DNA of 36,614 nucleotides from Phycisphaeraceae bacterium. GTDB lineage: Bacteria; Planctomycetota; Phycisphaerae; Phycisphaerales; Zrk34. Of this stretch, positions 24,668 to 32,194 are shown in pieces (the stretch's first letter is position 1; the number at the start of each line of letters is the position of its first letter). Under the pieces are notes generated by a model, which made no database searches, had not been told where the DNA came from, and saw nothing but the letters and a program-made list of their open reading frames with translations. The stretch spans positions 1-36,614 of the forward strand of contig JANQQT010000250.1 of assembly GCA_028284925.1 (NCBI GenBank), in the 5' to 3' direction. The translations under genes and the position numbers were made by a program.

Positions 24668-25975
24668 TCACACCTTAAGCATCTCGTCAGCCAATTTCAT
24701 TGACTTGTAATAAACCTCAATCAGTCGGGATTCATGAACCTCCAATTGTGTCGCGATCCCGACCGCCTCGCCCCAACTTCCCTGTTCGCAATGCTGTAAA
24801 AGTTCTTGTAGCCTGTTCAGTTCAGTCTCCACACCAAGCAACGTCAGCTTCACGTCGCCTGCCAACGGCAGATCACCGATCACCGACTCCATTGGTGAAT
24901 CCAGAAGCGCATCCAGAACCGATAGCATCCCCATCATAAACAAATCAAATTGACGATCACCCATCCCGATATCCATTGCCAACATTTCAAAGAACGTCGC
25001 TCGCGTTAACGATACTCTCAATAACTCACGAGGCTTATTGGACCCCATGCTCGTAAGGGCAATCATGGACGCCCATTTACGCAGAGGACGTTCACCGAGC
25101 ATGGTCAACGCCTGACGAATCGAATGAAGCTCATTGCGCAGGCTGAACACAGCGGAATTCAGATACCTTAGCAATTTCATGGAAAGGCTTGGGTCACGCT
25201 TGACGACCATCTCAATTCGACCAAAATCCAACTTCGGCTGATTGACCTCCGCAAGGAGCAGCATGCAGTTCTGTTCGTTCTCGCCAAGAGTTCGCCCCTC
25301 CACCACTTCCGGGACCTGGAAGAAATAGCCCTGGAAATAGTCGTACCCAATCCTGTACGCCTCTTCGCACTCCTTTGGTGACTCAACTTTTTCGGCCAGG
25401 AATTTCAACCCCGGCCGCGCATAAGTCTTAACCAGACGATGACGTTCAGCTTTATTCGTAATCTTGAAATCGACTTTGACGTAATCCGCAATTTCCAGAA
25501 GGGAATAGTACGACTTGTCAAACACAAAATCATCCAATGCGAGTTGATAACCCAGATCCTTCAGTACGCGGCACGCCTCGACAACCTCCTGGTCAGGCTC
25601 AATCGACTCCAGCAGCTCCAATACAATCCGATTCGCCGGCAGCAACTCACAAAACCCGTCCAGCAATAAGGTACGGGGGATATTCACGAACCCCAGCCCC
25701 CCGCCCACCAGGCGGTCCAAACCCACGACATTCAAGCCACTATTCACCGCCTCACGCGTCGCCTGAGCAGGATCCTCATGCGAATAGAAATTCGCTTTGC
25801 TGCTGCGAAACAGCAGTTCGTATCCATAGACGTTCCGCTGGCGATCAAAGATCGGCTGGCGCCCGATGTATATTGGATTGGCTTTGGCTAAATCAGGGAT
25901 ATCGCCGGGACCACCTTCGGCAATTGCTTGCTGCGAAGTTTGCTTCTCAATCCCGGATGTCGAATTGGATAACAT
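24668..25975 (-). CDS. EAL-HDOD signalling protein (YuxH type)
   Basis: A 435-aa cytoplasmic protein. Residues about 33-235 are an EAL domain in its HDOD-linked form: IGRQPIFDRQRNVYGYELLF (ELL for EAL), VLELLES, LALDDFVFDKSYYS (DDF kept, GTG lost), YVKVDFK and YDYFQGYFFQVPE. Residues about 235-430 are the HDOD domain: KLLRYLNSAVFSLRNELHSI and ALTMLGERPLRKWASMIAL. Such proteins are usually catalytically inactive toward c-di-GMP and act in signalling, motility or attachment. The family call is firm and the loss of catalysis is inferred. It is co-directional with the PilZ gene upstream (52 bases apart), consistent with one c-di-GMP-related operon. Confidence 0.9.
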   Translation of the reverse strand: MLSNSTSGIEKQTSQQAIAEGGPGDIPDLAKANPIYIGRQPIFDRQRNVYGYELLFRSSKANFYSHEDPAQATREAVNSGLNVVGLDRLVGGGLGFVNIPRTLLLDGFCELLPANRIVLELLESIEPDQEVVEACRVLKDLGYQLALDDFVFDKSYYSLLEIADYVKVDFKITNKAERHRLVKTYARPGLKFLAEKVESPKECEEAYRIGYDYFQGYFFQVPEVVEGRTLGENEQNCMLLLAEVNQPKLDFGRIEMVVKRDPSLSMKLLRYLNSAVFSLRNELHSIRQALTMLGERPLRKWASMIALTSMGSNKPRELLRVSLTRATFFEMLAMDIGMGDRQFDLFMMGMLSVLDALLDSPMESVIGDLPLAGDVKLTLLGVETELNRLQELLQHCEQGSWGEAVGIATQLEVHESRLIEVYYKSMKLADEMLKV

Positions 25976-26027
25976 AATTTGGGCCGCGTTTCCTCTGCCG
26001 TCCAGGCTCCATCCCCAGGCGTAGGTA

Positions 26028-27179
26028 TTAATCGCACAAGTCTTTTCTTAATCGGCATGCTTGACGAGTCAGTTCTTCCAGCTCCTTAAATTGGTCCTCT
26101 AACTGATCCTGTTGTTCCGATTGTAAGGATTGTGCCAGTTCGGTGGCCGTCTTGCTGATTTTCCGATATCCATAGCCAACCGCACTGGCGGCAACCTCGT
26201 TGCAGACCAGCTCGAATTCCGATAAATCCCCCGCTTCCATCAAGCCGTTCAATTGATCCACCCGACTCGAAAGGCTCTCCAGATATCGCCAGATATGTCC
26301 GCGGAAATTGCTTTCCGTCCATCGATCGCTCAACAACGCCTCCGAATCAACAGAGGGCGTAACCAGATGCTCCTTGAGCATGGACTGAATCGCGTCATTT
26401 CCAATGGGACGTTTAAGCGTCCCGGCGAAGTCATCAATATCAATCACACCCTCGTCATCGCCAATCAGGACAACGGGCCCTTCATAGCCCTTCCGGCGTA
26501 AACCGCTAATGACCATCCCACCCATCGCATCAACAGACCGTTTACAAATCAACAGGATGCTCACCCCCGGTCCCAGCGCATCCATCCCCTGCGCAACCTC
26601 CTCATAGGTTTCCACCCACAACCCATATCTTCCAAGTTCAAAACTCAACAACGGCCGTTGATCAACGGACATCTCAATGACAATCGCATGACCGAATATC
26701 ACCGTCGCGGGCGCACCCGCCGCATCCGCTTCATTCGCCACCATCGCGGCATGATCGACAAACGCATTGGGATCGATCTCCGAATCAAATCGAAAACCCA
26801 CCTCGTGGACCCGATCCTTAACGTGACGACAATGCACCACCTCACCCTGAATCGCATTGATCCCGCCGTCCAGTGCTTTCATCGCAAACCGACATCGCGT
26901 CCCCGCATGGAGATAACTTCCGTGAAGAAACGCCATTCCTCCGGAACTGATATTACGGGGATGCGCAAGAAAATGGGTGTCCGATAAATCCTCCTGCACA
27001 ATGTGCAGAACAATCGGAGTGGACACCGAGTAATGCAATCGCTGCGACGATCGTAAATCCGCCAGCCCCACATCCGATTCGCGGTCACGCTCGTCCATGT
27101 CCTTTAACAACGTGTGCAACTCCGTCTCGGACAACCGAAGCGTGTCAACAAATCCTTTTTGTGTACCAGGCGACTTCAT
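26028..27179 (-). CDS. PilZ protein with degenerate receiver and Hpt-like domains
   Basis: A 383-aa protein. Residues about 40-145 are a PilZ domain with a complete c-di-GMP motif: R43-S-S-Q-R47 (RxxxR) and N76-x-S-x-x-G81 in RNISSGGMAF. Residues about 158-275 look like a response-regulator receiver (GLRRKGYEGPVVLIGDDEG, then conserved-type K256 in TLKRPIG), but the N-terminal acidic pair is gone and the phospho-acceptor site reads LLICKRS. Residues about 290-375 resemble an Hpt helical bundle in which the phospho-histidine position is N327 and the usual Lys is Ala (CNEVAASAVGYGYRK). The Hpt and receiver assignments are by eye and less certain than PilZ. Upstream of the EAL-HDOD gene; probably an adaptor that binds c-di-GMP. 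Confidence 0.8.
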   Translation of the reverse strand: MKSPGTQKGFVDTLRLSETELHTLLKDMDERDRESDVGLADLRSSQRLHYSVSTPIVLHIVQEDLSDTHFLAHPRNISSGGMAFLHGSYLHAGTRCRFAMKALDGGINAIQGEVVHCRHVKDRVHEVGFRFDSEIDPNAFVDHAAMVANEADAAGAPATVIFGHAIVIEMSVDQRPLLSFELGRYGLWVETYEEVAQGMDALGPGVSILLICKRSVDAMGGMVISGLRRKGYEGPVVLIGDDEGVIDIDDFAGTLKRPIGNDAIQSMLKEHLVTPSVDSEALLSDRWTESNFRGHIWRYLESLSSRVDQLNGLMEAGDLSEFELVCNEVAASAVGYGYRKISKTATELAQSLQSEQQDQLEDQFKELEELTRQACRLRKDLCD

Positions 27180-27370
27180 GATCGTGACAACCTTACCTAT
27201 AGAAAATACATATTTATGCTATCGGATAGTCGAGCCACACCCTTCATCTCCCGACCTATAAATCCCCTCCCATCCACCATTTAGCACACTGGCAACAACT
27301 ATACGACCCCCCTACCATTCGCCCGATGCTCGGAACCGGGAAACCGTCCAATTACCTGTTTCAGCCTTCC

Positions 27371-27376
27371 TATAAT
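27371..27376 (+). promoter_or_regulatory. -10 promoter element (TATAAT) for ispG
   Basis: A perfect TATAAT 41 bases before ATG 27418. No -35 close to consensus is seen at 16-18 bases. The predicted transcript start is near 27383, leaving a leader of about 35 bases. The rest of the 27180-27417 spacer is AT-rich next to the PilZ start, with no gene. Confidence 0.5.
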
Positions 27377-27417
27377 AAACACGCAACGCACACGCACGAA
27401 TATCGGATTCCAACCAT

Positions 27418-28680
27418 ATGTTGCCACGACGAAAAACCCGAAAGATCACGCTCGGAGATGACCGGCACACACGCGTCAGCATCGGCGGGGATGCACCCGT
27501 AGCCGTCCAGTCCATGACCAGCGGATATACCTACGAAATCGATTCGTGCGTCGCTGAAATCAACAAACTCGCCGCCGCCGGAGCCGACGTCGTACGCATC
27601 GCCGTCCCGGAAAGAAAAGATACCGAAGCCCTCCCCGAAATCCTCAGGCAGGTCAATATCCCCATCGTTGCCGATGTCCATTTTCATTTCAAGCGCGCCC
27701 TGGAAGCCATCGAAGCCGGCATCCATAAAATCAGACTCAACCCCGGCAACATCAGCAACAAGAATCAGGTCGCCCAAGTCATCGATGCCTGCAAGGAACG
27801 ATCCATCCCCATCCGAATCGGCGTCAACGAAGGGTCCATTATCGAACGCAAAGACAAGCAACAACGCATGAAAGAACTTGGCGGCGTGTTCTCCAACAAC
27901 AGCCACGGCCACCTCCTCGCCATCATGATCGCCAAACTCGAAGAATATCTCGATATCTTCTACGAAAGAGATTTCTACGACATTGCCATTTCCGCCAAAA
28001 GCCCGGACCCCACCCTCGTCATCGAAGCCTACACCGAAATCTCCAAGCGATTCGACCACCCCCTCCACCTCGGCGTCACCCACGCCGGCCCGCGCGAAAC
28101 GGCCATGATTCGCTCCTGCGTGCCACTCGGCCACCTCCTCGCCGCAGGCATCGGCGACACCGTCCGCATCTCCTACGCCTCCAACCCCGTCTATGAAGTC
28201 GAAGACGCCTTAGAAATGCTCTATTGCCTGGAGCTTCGCGAACGCAAAGGCGTCGACCTCATCGCATGCCCCACGTGCGGACGCATTCAAGTCGACCTTT
28301 ACACACTCGTTCAGGATGTTCGGAAGAAACTCGCCGAGGAAATCAAACTCCCCATCAAGGTCGCCGTTATGGGCTGCATTGTCAACGGCCCCGGCGAAGC
28401 CGAAGGCGCCGATGTCGCCATTTTCGCCGGAGACCGCCGCGGCATCATCTACGTCCAGGGCGAACGCGTCGCCAACGTCCCCGAGGAGGCAATCCTCGAT
28501 AGCCTCCTCGCTGAATGCCAAGCATTTGAACAACGCGTCAACGCCGGCGAAGCCTCTCTCGGCCAGAAAAACGTAGAAATCCTCCCTCCCGACCCCATCG
28601 GTGAGCTCGGCTCCGGATTCGACAAAATCGCCGCAGGAAACGTCGACTCACTCACCTCACTGACCGTAGACAAACAATAA
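27418..28680 (+). CDS. ispG: 4-hydroxy-3-methylbut-2-enyl diphosphate synthase
   Basis: The iron-sulfur enzyme converting methylerythritol cyclodiphosphate to HMBPP in the non-mevalonate isoprenoid pathway. The TIM-barrel half shows VQSMTSGYTYEID, ADVVRIAVPERKD, PIVADVHFHFKRALEA, KIRLNPGNI and IRIGVNEGS. The [4Fe-4S] ligands are C284 and C287 (LIACPTCGRIQVDL) and C320 (VAVMGCIVNGPGEAEGAD), with the catalytic Glu in GPGEA. At 420 aa without the large plant/Chlamydia insertion, it is the short bacterial type. The start ATG 27418 has no strong Shine-Dalgarno. It ends with a tail after the FeS domain (GFDKIAAGNVDSLTSL) that is not conserved. Confidence 0.97.
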   Translation: MLPRRKTRKITLGDDRHTRVSIGGDAPVAVQSMTSGYTYEIDSCVAEINKLAAAGADVVRIAVPERKDTEALPEILRQVNIPIVADVHFHFKRALEAIEAGIHKIRLNPGNISNKNQVAQVIDACKERSIPIRIGVNEGSIIERKDKQQRMKELGGVFSNNSHGHLLAIMIAKLEEYLDIFYERDFYDIAISAKSPDPTLVIEAYTEISKRFDHPLHLGVTHAGPRETAMIRSCVPLGHLLAAGIGDTVRISYASNPVYEVEDALEMLYCLELRERKGVDLIACPTCGRIQVDLYTLVQDVRKKLAEEIKLPIKVAVMGCIVNGPGEAEGADVAIFAGDRRGIIYVQGERVANVPEEAILDSLLAECQAFEQRVNAGEASLGQKNVEILPPDPIGELGSGFDKIAAGNVDSLTSLTVDKQ

Positions 28681-28736
28681 TCTTCTCTAACCCCCGCAGT
28701 CCGTAACCCCACCCGCCTGAACCGCACCAGAACACT

Positions 28737-28856
28737 ATGAAAAAAATCCCTTTCATCGTCGCCGTATTCAAGCAAAACCCGCTTCTGGTATACTTACTGA
28801 TGGCCATCGCTATCGGCCTGCTCGTCGTCGGCGCCGCGGTAATCGCCACCTGGTAA
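28737..28856 (+). CDS. Small single-pass membrane protein (39 aa)
   Basis: A short frame: MKKIPFIVAVFKQNPLLVYL followed by LMAIAIGLLVVGAAVIATW and a stop. A basic start and one long hydrophobic helix (about residues 16-38) ending in Trp describe a tiny inner-membrane protein. There is no strong Shine-Dalgarno before ATG 28737. It lies between ispG and the SGNH hydrolase, all on the plus strand, and might be carried on their transcript. No family is recognised. The compact codon use and clean topology favour a real gene. Confidence 0.5.
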   Translation: MKKIPFIVAVFKQNPLLVYLLMAIAIGLLVVGAAVIATW

Positions 28857-28904
28857 TTCAAACAAAAAAACGCTACATCCATCCCATAGAAAGAGATCAC
28901 CACC

Positions 28905-29669
28905 ATGCCCAAACCCCCCGCCCAAACCACCCGTCGCACGCTCATCCAATCCTCTCTTGCCGCCACCGCTGCCGTCGCCGCCACCAATTTCACCGCATCC
29001 TCTACACACGCAGACCATCACGCCGAGAAGAAAGTCACAGCCAACGCCACCATCCTCTTTCAGGGCGACTCCATCACCGACGCCGGTCGAAACCGCAGAA
29101 CCAAATCCTACAACAACTCCGGTGCCCTGGGCCGCGGCTACCCCAACCTTGTCGCTGGCGCACTCCTCGCCGACCACCCCACCGCCAATCTCAAAATCTA
29201 CAACAAAGGCATCTCAGGCAACAAAGTTCCCGACCTCGACAAACGCTGGAAACAGGACGCCGTCGATATCAAGCCCAACATCCTCAGCATCCTCATTGGC
29301 GTCAACGACATCTGGCACAAACTCAACGGCAGATACAAAGGAACCGTCGAAACCTATGAAACAGGTTTCCGCGCCCTCCTCAAGCGAACCCAAAAGGAAA
29401 TCCCCGGCGTCAGAATCGTCATCTGCGAACCGTTCGTCCTCCGTTGTGGAGCCGTCAACGCCAAGTGGTTCCCCGAGTTTGACCATCGTCGTGCCGTCGC
29501 CAAAAAACTCGCAAACGAATTCAAACTTGATTTCGCCCCTTTCCAGACCATGTTTGACCAAGCCGTAAAATCAACCAAACCCCAATATTGGGCCGGTGAT
29601 GGCGTCCACCCCTCACTCGCAGGTCACGCCCTCATGGCCAAACACTGGCGAAAAGTCGTCGGCATCTGA
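28905..29669 (+). CDS. Exported SGNH/GDSL hydrolase with Tat signal
   Basis: A 254-aa esterase/lipase-fold enzyme. The N-terminus QTTRRTLIQSSLAATAAVAA is a twin-arginine signal peptide. The SGNH blocks are in order: block I ILFQGDSITDAG (Ser56), block II Gly in NKGISGNKVPDLDKRW, block III LIGVNDIWHKLNG and block V GDGVHPSLAGHALMAKHW with the catalytic Asp/His. The closest known types are carbohydrate esterases and rhamnogalacturonan acetylesterase-like proteins, common in polysaccharide-degrading planctomycetes. That substrate is inferred. A weak purine-rich stretch (AAAGAGA) lies upstream of ATG 28905. Confidence 0.9.
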   Translation: MPKPPAQTTRRTLIQSSLAATAAVAATNFTASSTHADHHAEKKVTANATILFQGDSITDAGRNRRTKSYNNSGALGRGYPNLVAGALLADHPTANLKIYNKGISGNKVPDLDKRWKQDAVDIKPNILSILIGVNDIWHKLNGRYKGTVETYETGFRALLKRTQKEIPGVRIVICEPFVLRCGAVNAKWFPEFDHRRAVAKKLANEFKLDFAPFQTMFDQAVKSTKPQYWAGDGVHPSLAGHALMAKHWRKVVGI

Positions 29670-29693
29670 CATTTCAAACACCCCGAGCATTGC

Positions 29694-30338
29694 TTACCCT
29701 TTGTCCAACACGCTTGCCGTGCGCGCCCCGCTTGATCCATCCACCCACTTAAACTCAACCTCCCACTGAACAGTCTTGTAAAAGTCCCCAATGACTTTCT
29801 CCGCTTTCTCCCGTGCCCTATCCAGCAGATCCTGACCAATCGCCACACCCGCCACATAACGCTGCGCCCGCTTCAACGCCCGATTCTGCAATGTCTTCAA
29901 CCCCGTCTCACCCGGATAATACTTCCACAACCCCGATCGCGTCACCGATACCGTGCGCGTCATTTCATGATCCAGACGCGGTCGGCCCGACTTAGGCATC
30001 GGTATCTCCAATACAACCTTCCGCTTCGCACCATCCACAGCAGCATACTTCGCCTCCCCCAGATCCGTCCCCACAACCACATCACCATGCACCGCCATCA
30101 CCAGCTCGATCGTCCCCGTATAACCTTCAAGCTTACTGACCTGCACATCACTGATCGGCGCCTCCATCGTCACCAGTTCCGCCATCTCACGTACGCGCTC
30201 AATCGAAGGCGCAATCGCAACCACATGCCTAACCGGGTCCGACTGCTTCGGCTCGATTGGCACAACCCACGATCGCGCAAAATACGCCGCTCCCGCCAAC
30301 ACAGCAACGACCAGTATGACAACCACAGTCCTAAACAA
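29694..30338 (-). CDS. DUF4230-like single-pass membrane protein
   Basis: A 214-aa protein with an N-terminal membrane anchor (VVVILVVAVLAGAAYFA) and an extracytoplasmic domain. Segments IELVMAVHGDVVVGTDLGE and KRKVVLEIPMPKSGRPRLDHE, plus the helical end (RALKRAQRYVAGVAIGQDLL ... REKAEKVIGDFYKT), match the DUF4230 pattern. The function of that family is unknown. The start is TTG 30338, supported by GGGAGG about nine bases upstream; no better in-frame start lies nearby. It is 39 bases downstream of the 55-aa membrane peptide gene, in the same direction, and convergent with the SGNH hydrolase. Confidence 0.75.
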   Translation of the reverse strand: MFRTVVVILVVAVLAGAAYFARSWVVPIEPKQSDPVRHVVAIAPSIERVREMAELVTMEAPISDVQVSKLEGYTGTIELVMAVHGDVVVGTDLGEAKYAAVDGAKRKVVLEIPMPKSGRPRLDHEMTRTVSVTRSGLWKYYPGETGLKTLQNRALKRAQRYVAGVAIGQDLLDRAREKAEKVIGDFYKTVQWEVEFKWVDGSSGARTASVLDKG

Positions 30339-30377
30339 AATCCGTACCTCCCAATAATCTTGATTCGTTAGCCTTCG

Positions 30378-30545
30378 CTACTTTGCCTGTCCCTGATTCC
30401 CCCCACCCCCTCCGTCCGATTCACTCGCCGCCCGCTCGGCATTGCGAATATCCATCGTCACGATGATGTACAACACCACAGCAAGGACGAGAACAATCAG
30501 CAAAGCGATTAACAACCCCTTCTTGCCTGTACGCTCACCACTCAT
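30378..30545 (-). CDS. Small single-pass membrane protein (55 aa)
   Basis: A short frame from ATG 30545: MSGERTGKKGLLIALLIVLV, then LAVVLYIIVTMDIRNAERAA and a Gly-rich end (SESDGGGGGNQGQAK). One membrane helix (about 11-29) with a basic cytoplasmic N-terminus and a short hydrophilic C-tail. It precedes the DUF4230 gene by 39 bases on the same strand and may be its membrane partner. No family is recognised. Confidence 0.6.
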   Translation of the reverse strand: MSGERTGKKGLLIALLIVLVLAVVLYIIVTMDIRNAERAASESDGGGGGNQGQAK

Positions 30546-30617
30546 ACGTTATGTATCGGATTTTGTGCGTTTTTTCCCGATGTTTTCCATCATTTCTCAC
30601 ACCGGCAACACTCTGAC

Positions 30618-31934
30618 TCAGACCAGCGATGCAATATCCGTCGCCGGCACCTCATCACCTACACCTTCAAGCCCGATAAGAACCGGCCAGTCATCCCGGT
30701 TTGACGGAAGTGCGCCATGCGACCCCTTGATCAAACCCGACTGGTCCGCCAGAATTCGACGCGTCTTCATATCCGCAAACATCTCCAGCGGGTCATAACC
30801 CGGCTTCCGATGAATGTCCACCACCCAGGCGAACTCAGGAGCCTCGTCAAAGTCCTCCCACCAGCGATACTCAAACCACCCATCCTCATGCGAAAACAAA
30901 ACCAGCTCACCCGCCCGATCACAATCCAGCCCAACCGCCGCTCGATCCTTACCACGATACATCCCCGCAACAACATCGATTCCGCTCAGCGCCTCCTCCG
31001 CCCGCCCTACCGCCGCCTCGTCTCGACAATACACATGCGCCACCTGATGATCACACATCGCAAACGCCCCAGATTTCTCATAATCCACCTCACGCTTCTC
31101 ATTCAGCTCAATCAGCCCCGCTTCACGCAACAACACATTCGGCGCAGCACTACGACTGACACCCGTCATCCCATACTCACTCAGAACCACCAGCCGACCG
31201 CCATCCGCCGATATTCTCTCCACCAGTGGCGATAACACACCCAACACCTCCGCCAACGCGTCCACACACACCTGAGCATCAGGCCCATGACGCTGCAAAT
31301 CGTAATCCAACTGCGGAATGTACGTCCATTGCAGATCCACCGGATGCCATTCCCACACCAACCGCGCACAAGCCGCAATCCACTCGCTCGACTTCATCCC
31401 CGCCATAGGCCCCCAGTAATGATGCAACGGAAAAGGCCCCAACTGTTCCAACAACCGCTCATGTAAATCCGATGGATTCGTCCAGCAGGACGGTATCACC
31501 TTCCCGTCAGGCATATGCTCAGGCTTGGGCGTCACCACAACATCCGCAGCACCACCCATCGACGATTGCACAAAAAGCATCGCCGATGAACGCCCCTGCG
31601 CCCCCCACGATCGCGAAGCCGTCAACAGCTTCGTCGATTGCTCCCAGAAACTCACATTCGCGCGATAATCCGCGTAATTCGCAAGATCAAGATTCCCATG
31701 AATCTCAGGCAGACGCCACGCCGGCAATCCATTGGCAATCATCCCATGCGCCGATGCATCCACACCGGTCGTATAAGTTGCCTGCACGGGCATTGTCACC
31801 GCCGGCAGAACCGGTCGAATCACAGATTTCCCCTTGCCGACAAGATCCAGAAACCAACCCGGAGTCGCCGAATCCGCAAGCTGGTTCAACAACCGACTGG
31901 AAAGACCCGGCATATCGATTACACACGTTCGCAT
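30618..31934 (-). CDS. Type I phosphodiesterase/nucleotide pyrophosphatase-like protein
   Basis: A 438-aa member of the alkaline-phosphatase superfamily. The N-terminal metal site is CVIDMPGLSSRLLNQ. The nucleophile threonine is probably in RPVLPAVTMPVQATYTTGVD. Later metal ligands appear in YIPQLDYDLQRHGPD, LVVLSEYGMTGV and GLIKGSHGALPSN. No signal peptide is visible, so it is probably cytoplasmic, unlike many phosphodiesterases of this class. Substrates in the family range from nucleotides to phosphonates and sugar phosphates; none can be chosen here. It has a 260-base spacer upstream containing the LysM-gene terminator. Confidence 0.85.
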   Translation of the reverse strand: MRTCVIDMPGLSSRLLNQLADSATPGWFLDLVGKGKSVIRPVLPAVTMPVQATYTTGVDASAHGMIANGLPAWRLPEIHGNLDLANYADYRANVSFWEQSTKLLTASRSWGAQGRSSAMLFVQSSMGGAADVVVTPKPEHMPDGKVIPSCWTNPSDLHERLLEQLGPFPLHHYWGPMAGMKSSEWIAACARLVWEWHPVDLQWTYIPQLDYDLQRHGPDAQVCVDALAEVLGVLSPLVERISADGGRLVVLSEYGMTGVSRSAAPNVLLREAGLIELNEKREVDYEKSGAFAMCDHQVAHVYCRDEAAVGRAEEALSGIDVVAGMYRGKDRAAVGLDCDRAGELVLFSHEDGWFEYRWWEDFDEAPEFAWVVDIHRKPGYDPLEMFADMKTRRILADQSGLIKGSHGALPSNRDDWPVLIGLEGVGDEVPATDIASLV

Positions 31935-32026
31935 CAGATTGACCTCTACATCCTTCGAGTGACTTCAACACGTCCCAGCTTCACAGTAGGGTCAGCGAAT
32001 GACTCAACCGGAAACAAATGGCCTGC

Positions 32027-32057
32027 AAAATAGCCCCACCCAATCAGGGGCGGGGCT
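32027..32057 (-). terminator. Intrinsic terminator behind the LysM gene
   Basis: Read on the minus strand: TAGCCCC-G-CCC, a six-base loop, GGG-T-GGGGCTA (one mismatch), then TTTT. It lies about 140 bases past the LysM stop and would end that transcript before the phosphodiesterase gene. The rest of 31935-32194 shows no gene. Confidence 0.65.
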
Positions 32058-32194
32058 ACATGATGGCGTTATCCGGCGTCACTTTCTACTCTCAATCGCA
32101 ACAACGCGCGCCTCTTTTTTGCTCAAAATAATTCCACCCAACAAATCGATACATCATGGCCATCAACCTCACCACACCACCTCAAATCCCACGC

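Noticed and set aside
27180..27225. AT-rich stretch with TTATGC resembling part of a dif site
   Set aside because: Only one arm matches in part, the spacer and other arm do not, and it lies well to the right of the skew change.
27370..28134. Minus-strand frame of 254 codons opposite ispG
   Set aside because: Gly/Asp-rich shadow produced by ispG codon bias; ispG itself is unambiguous.
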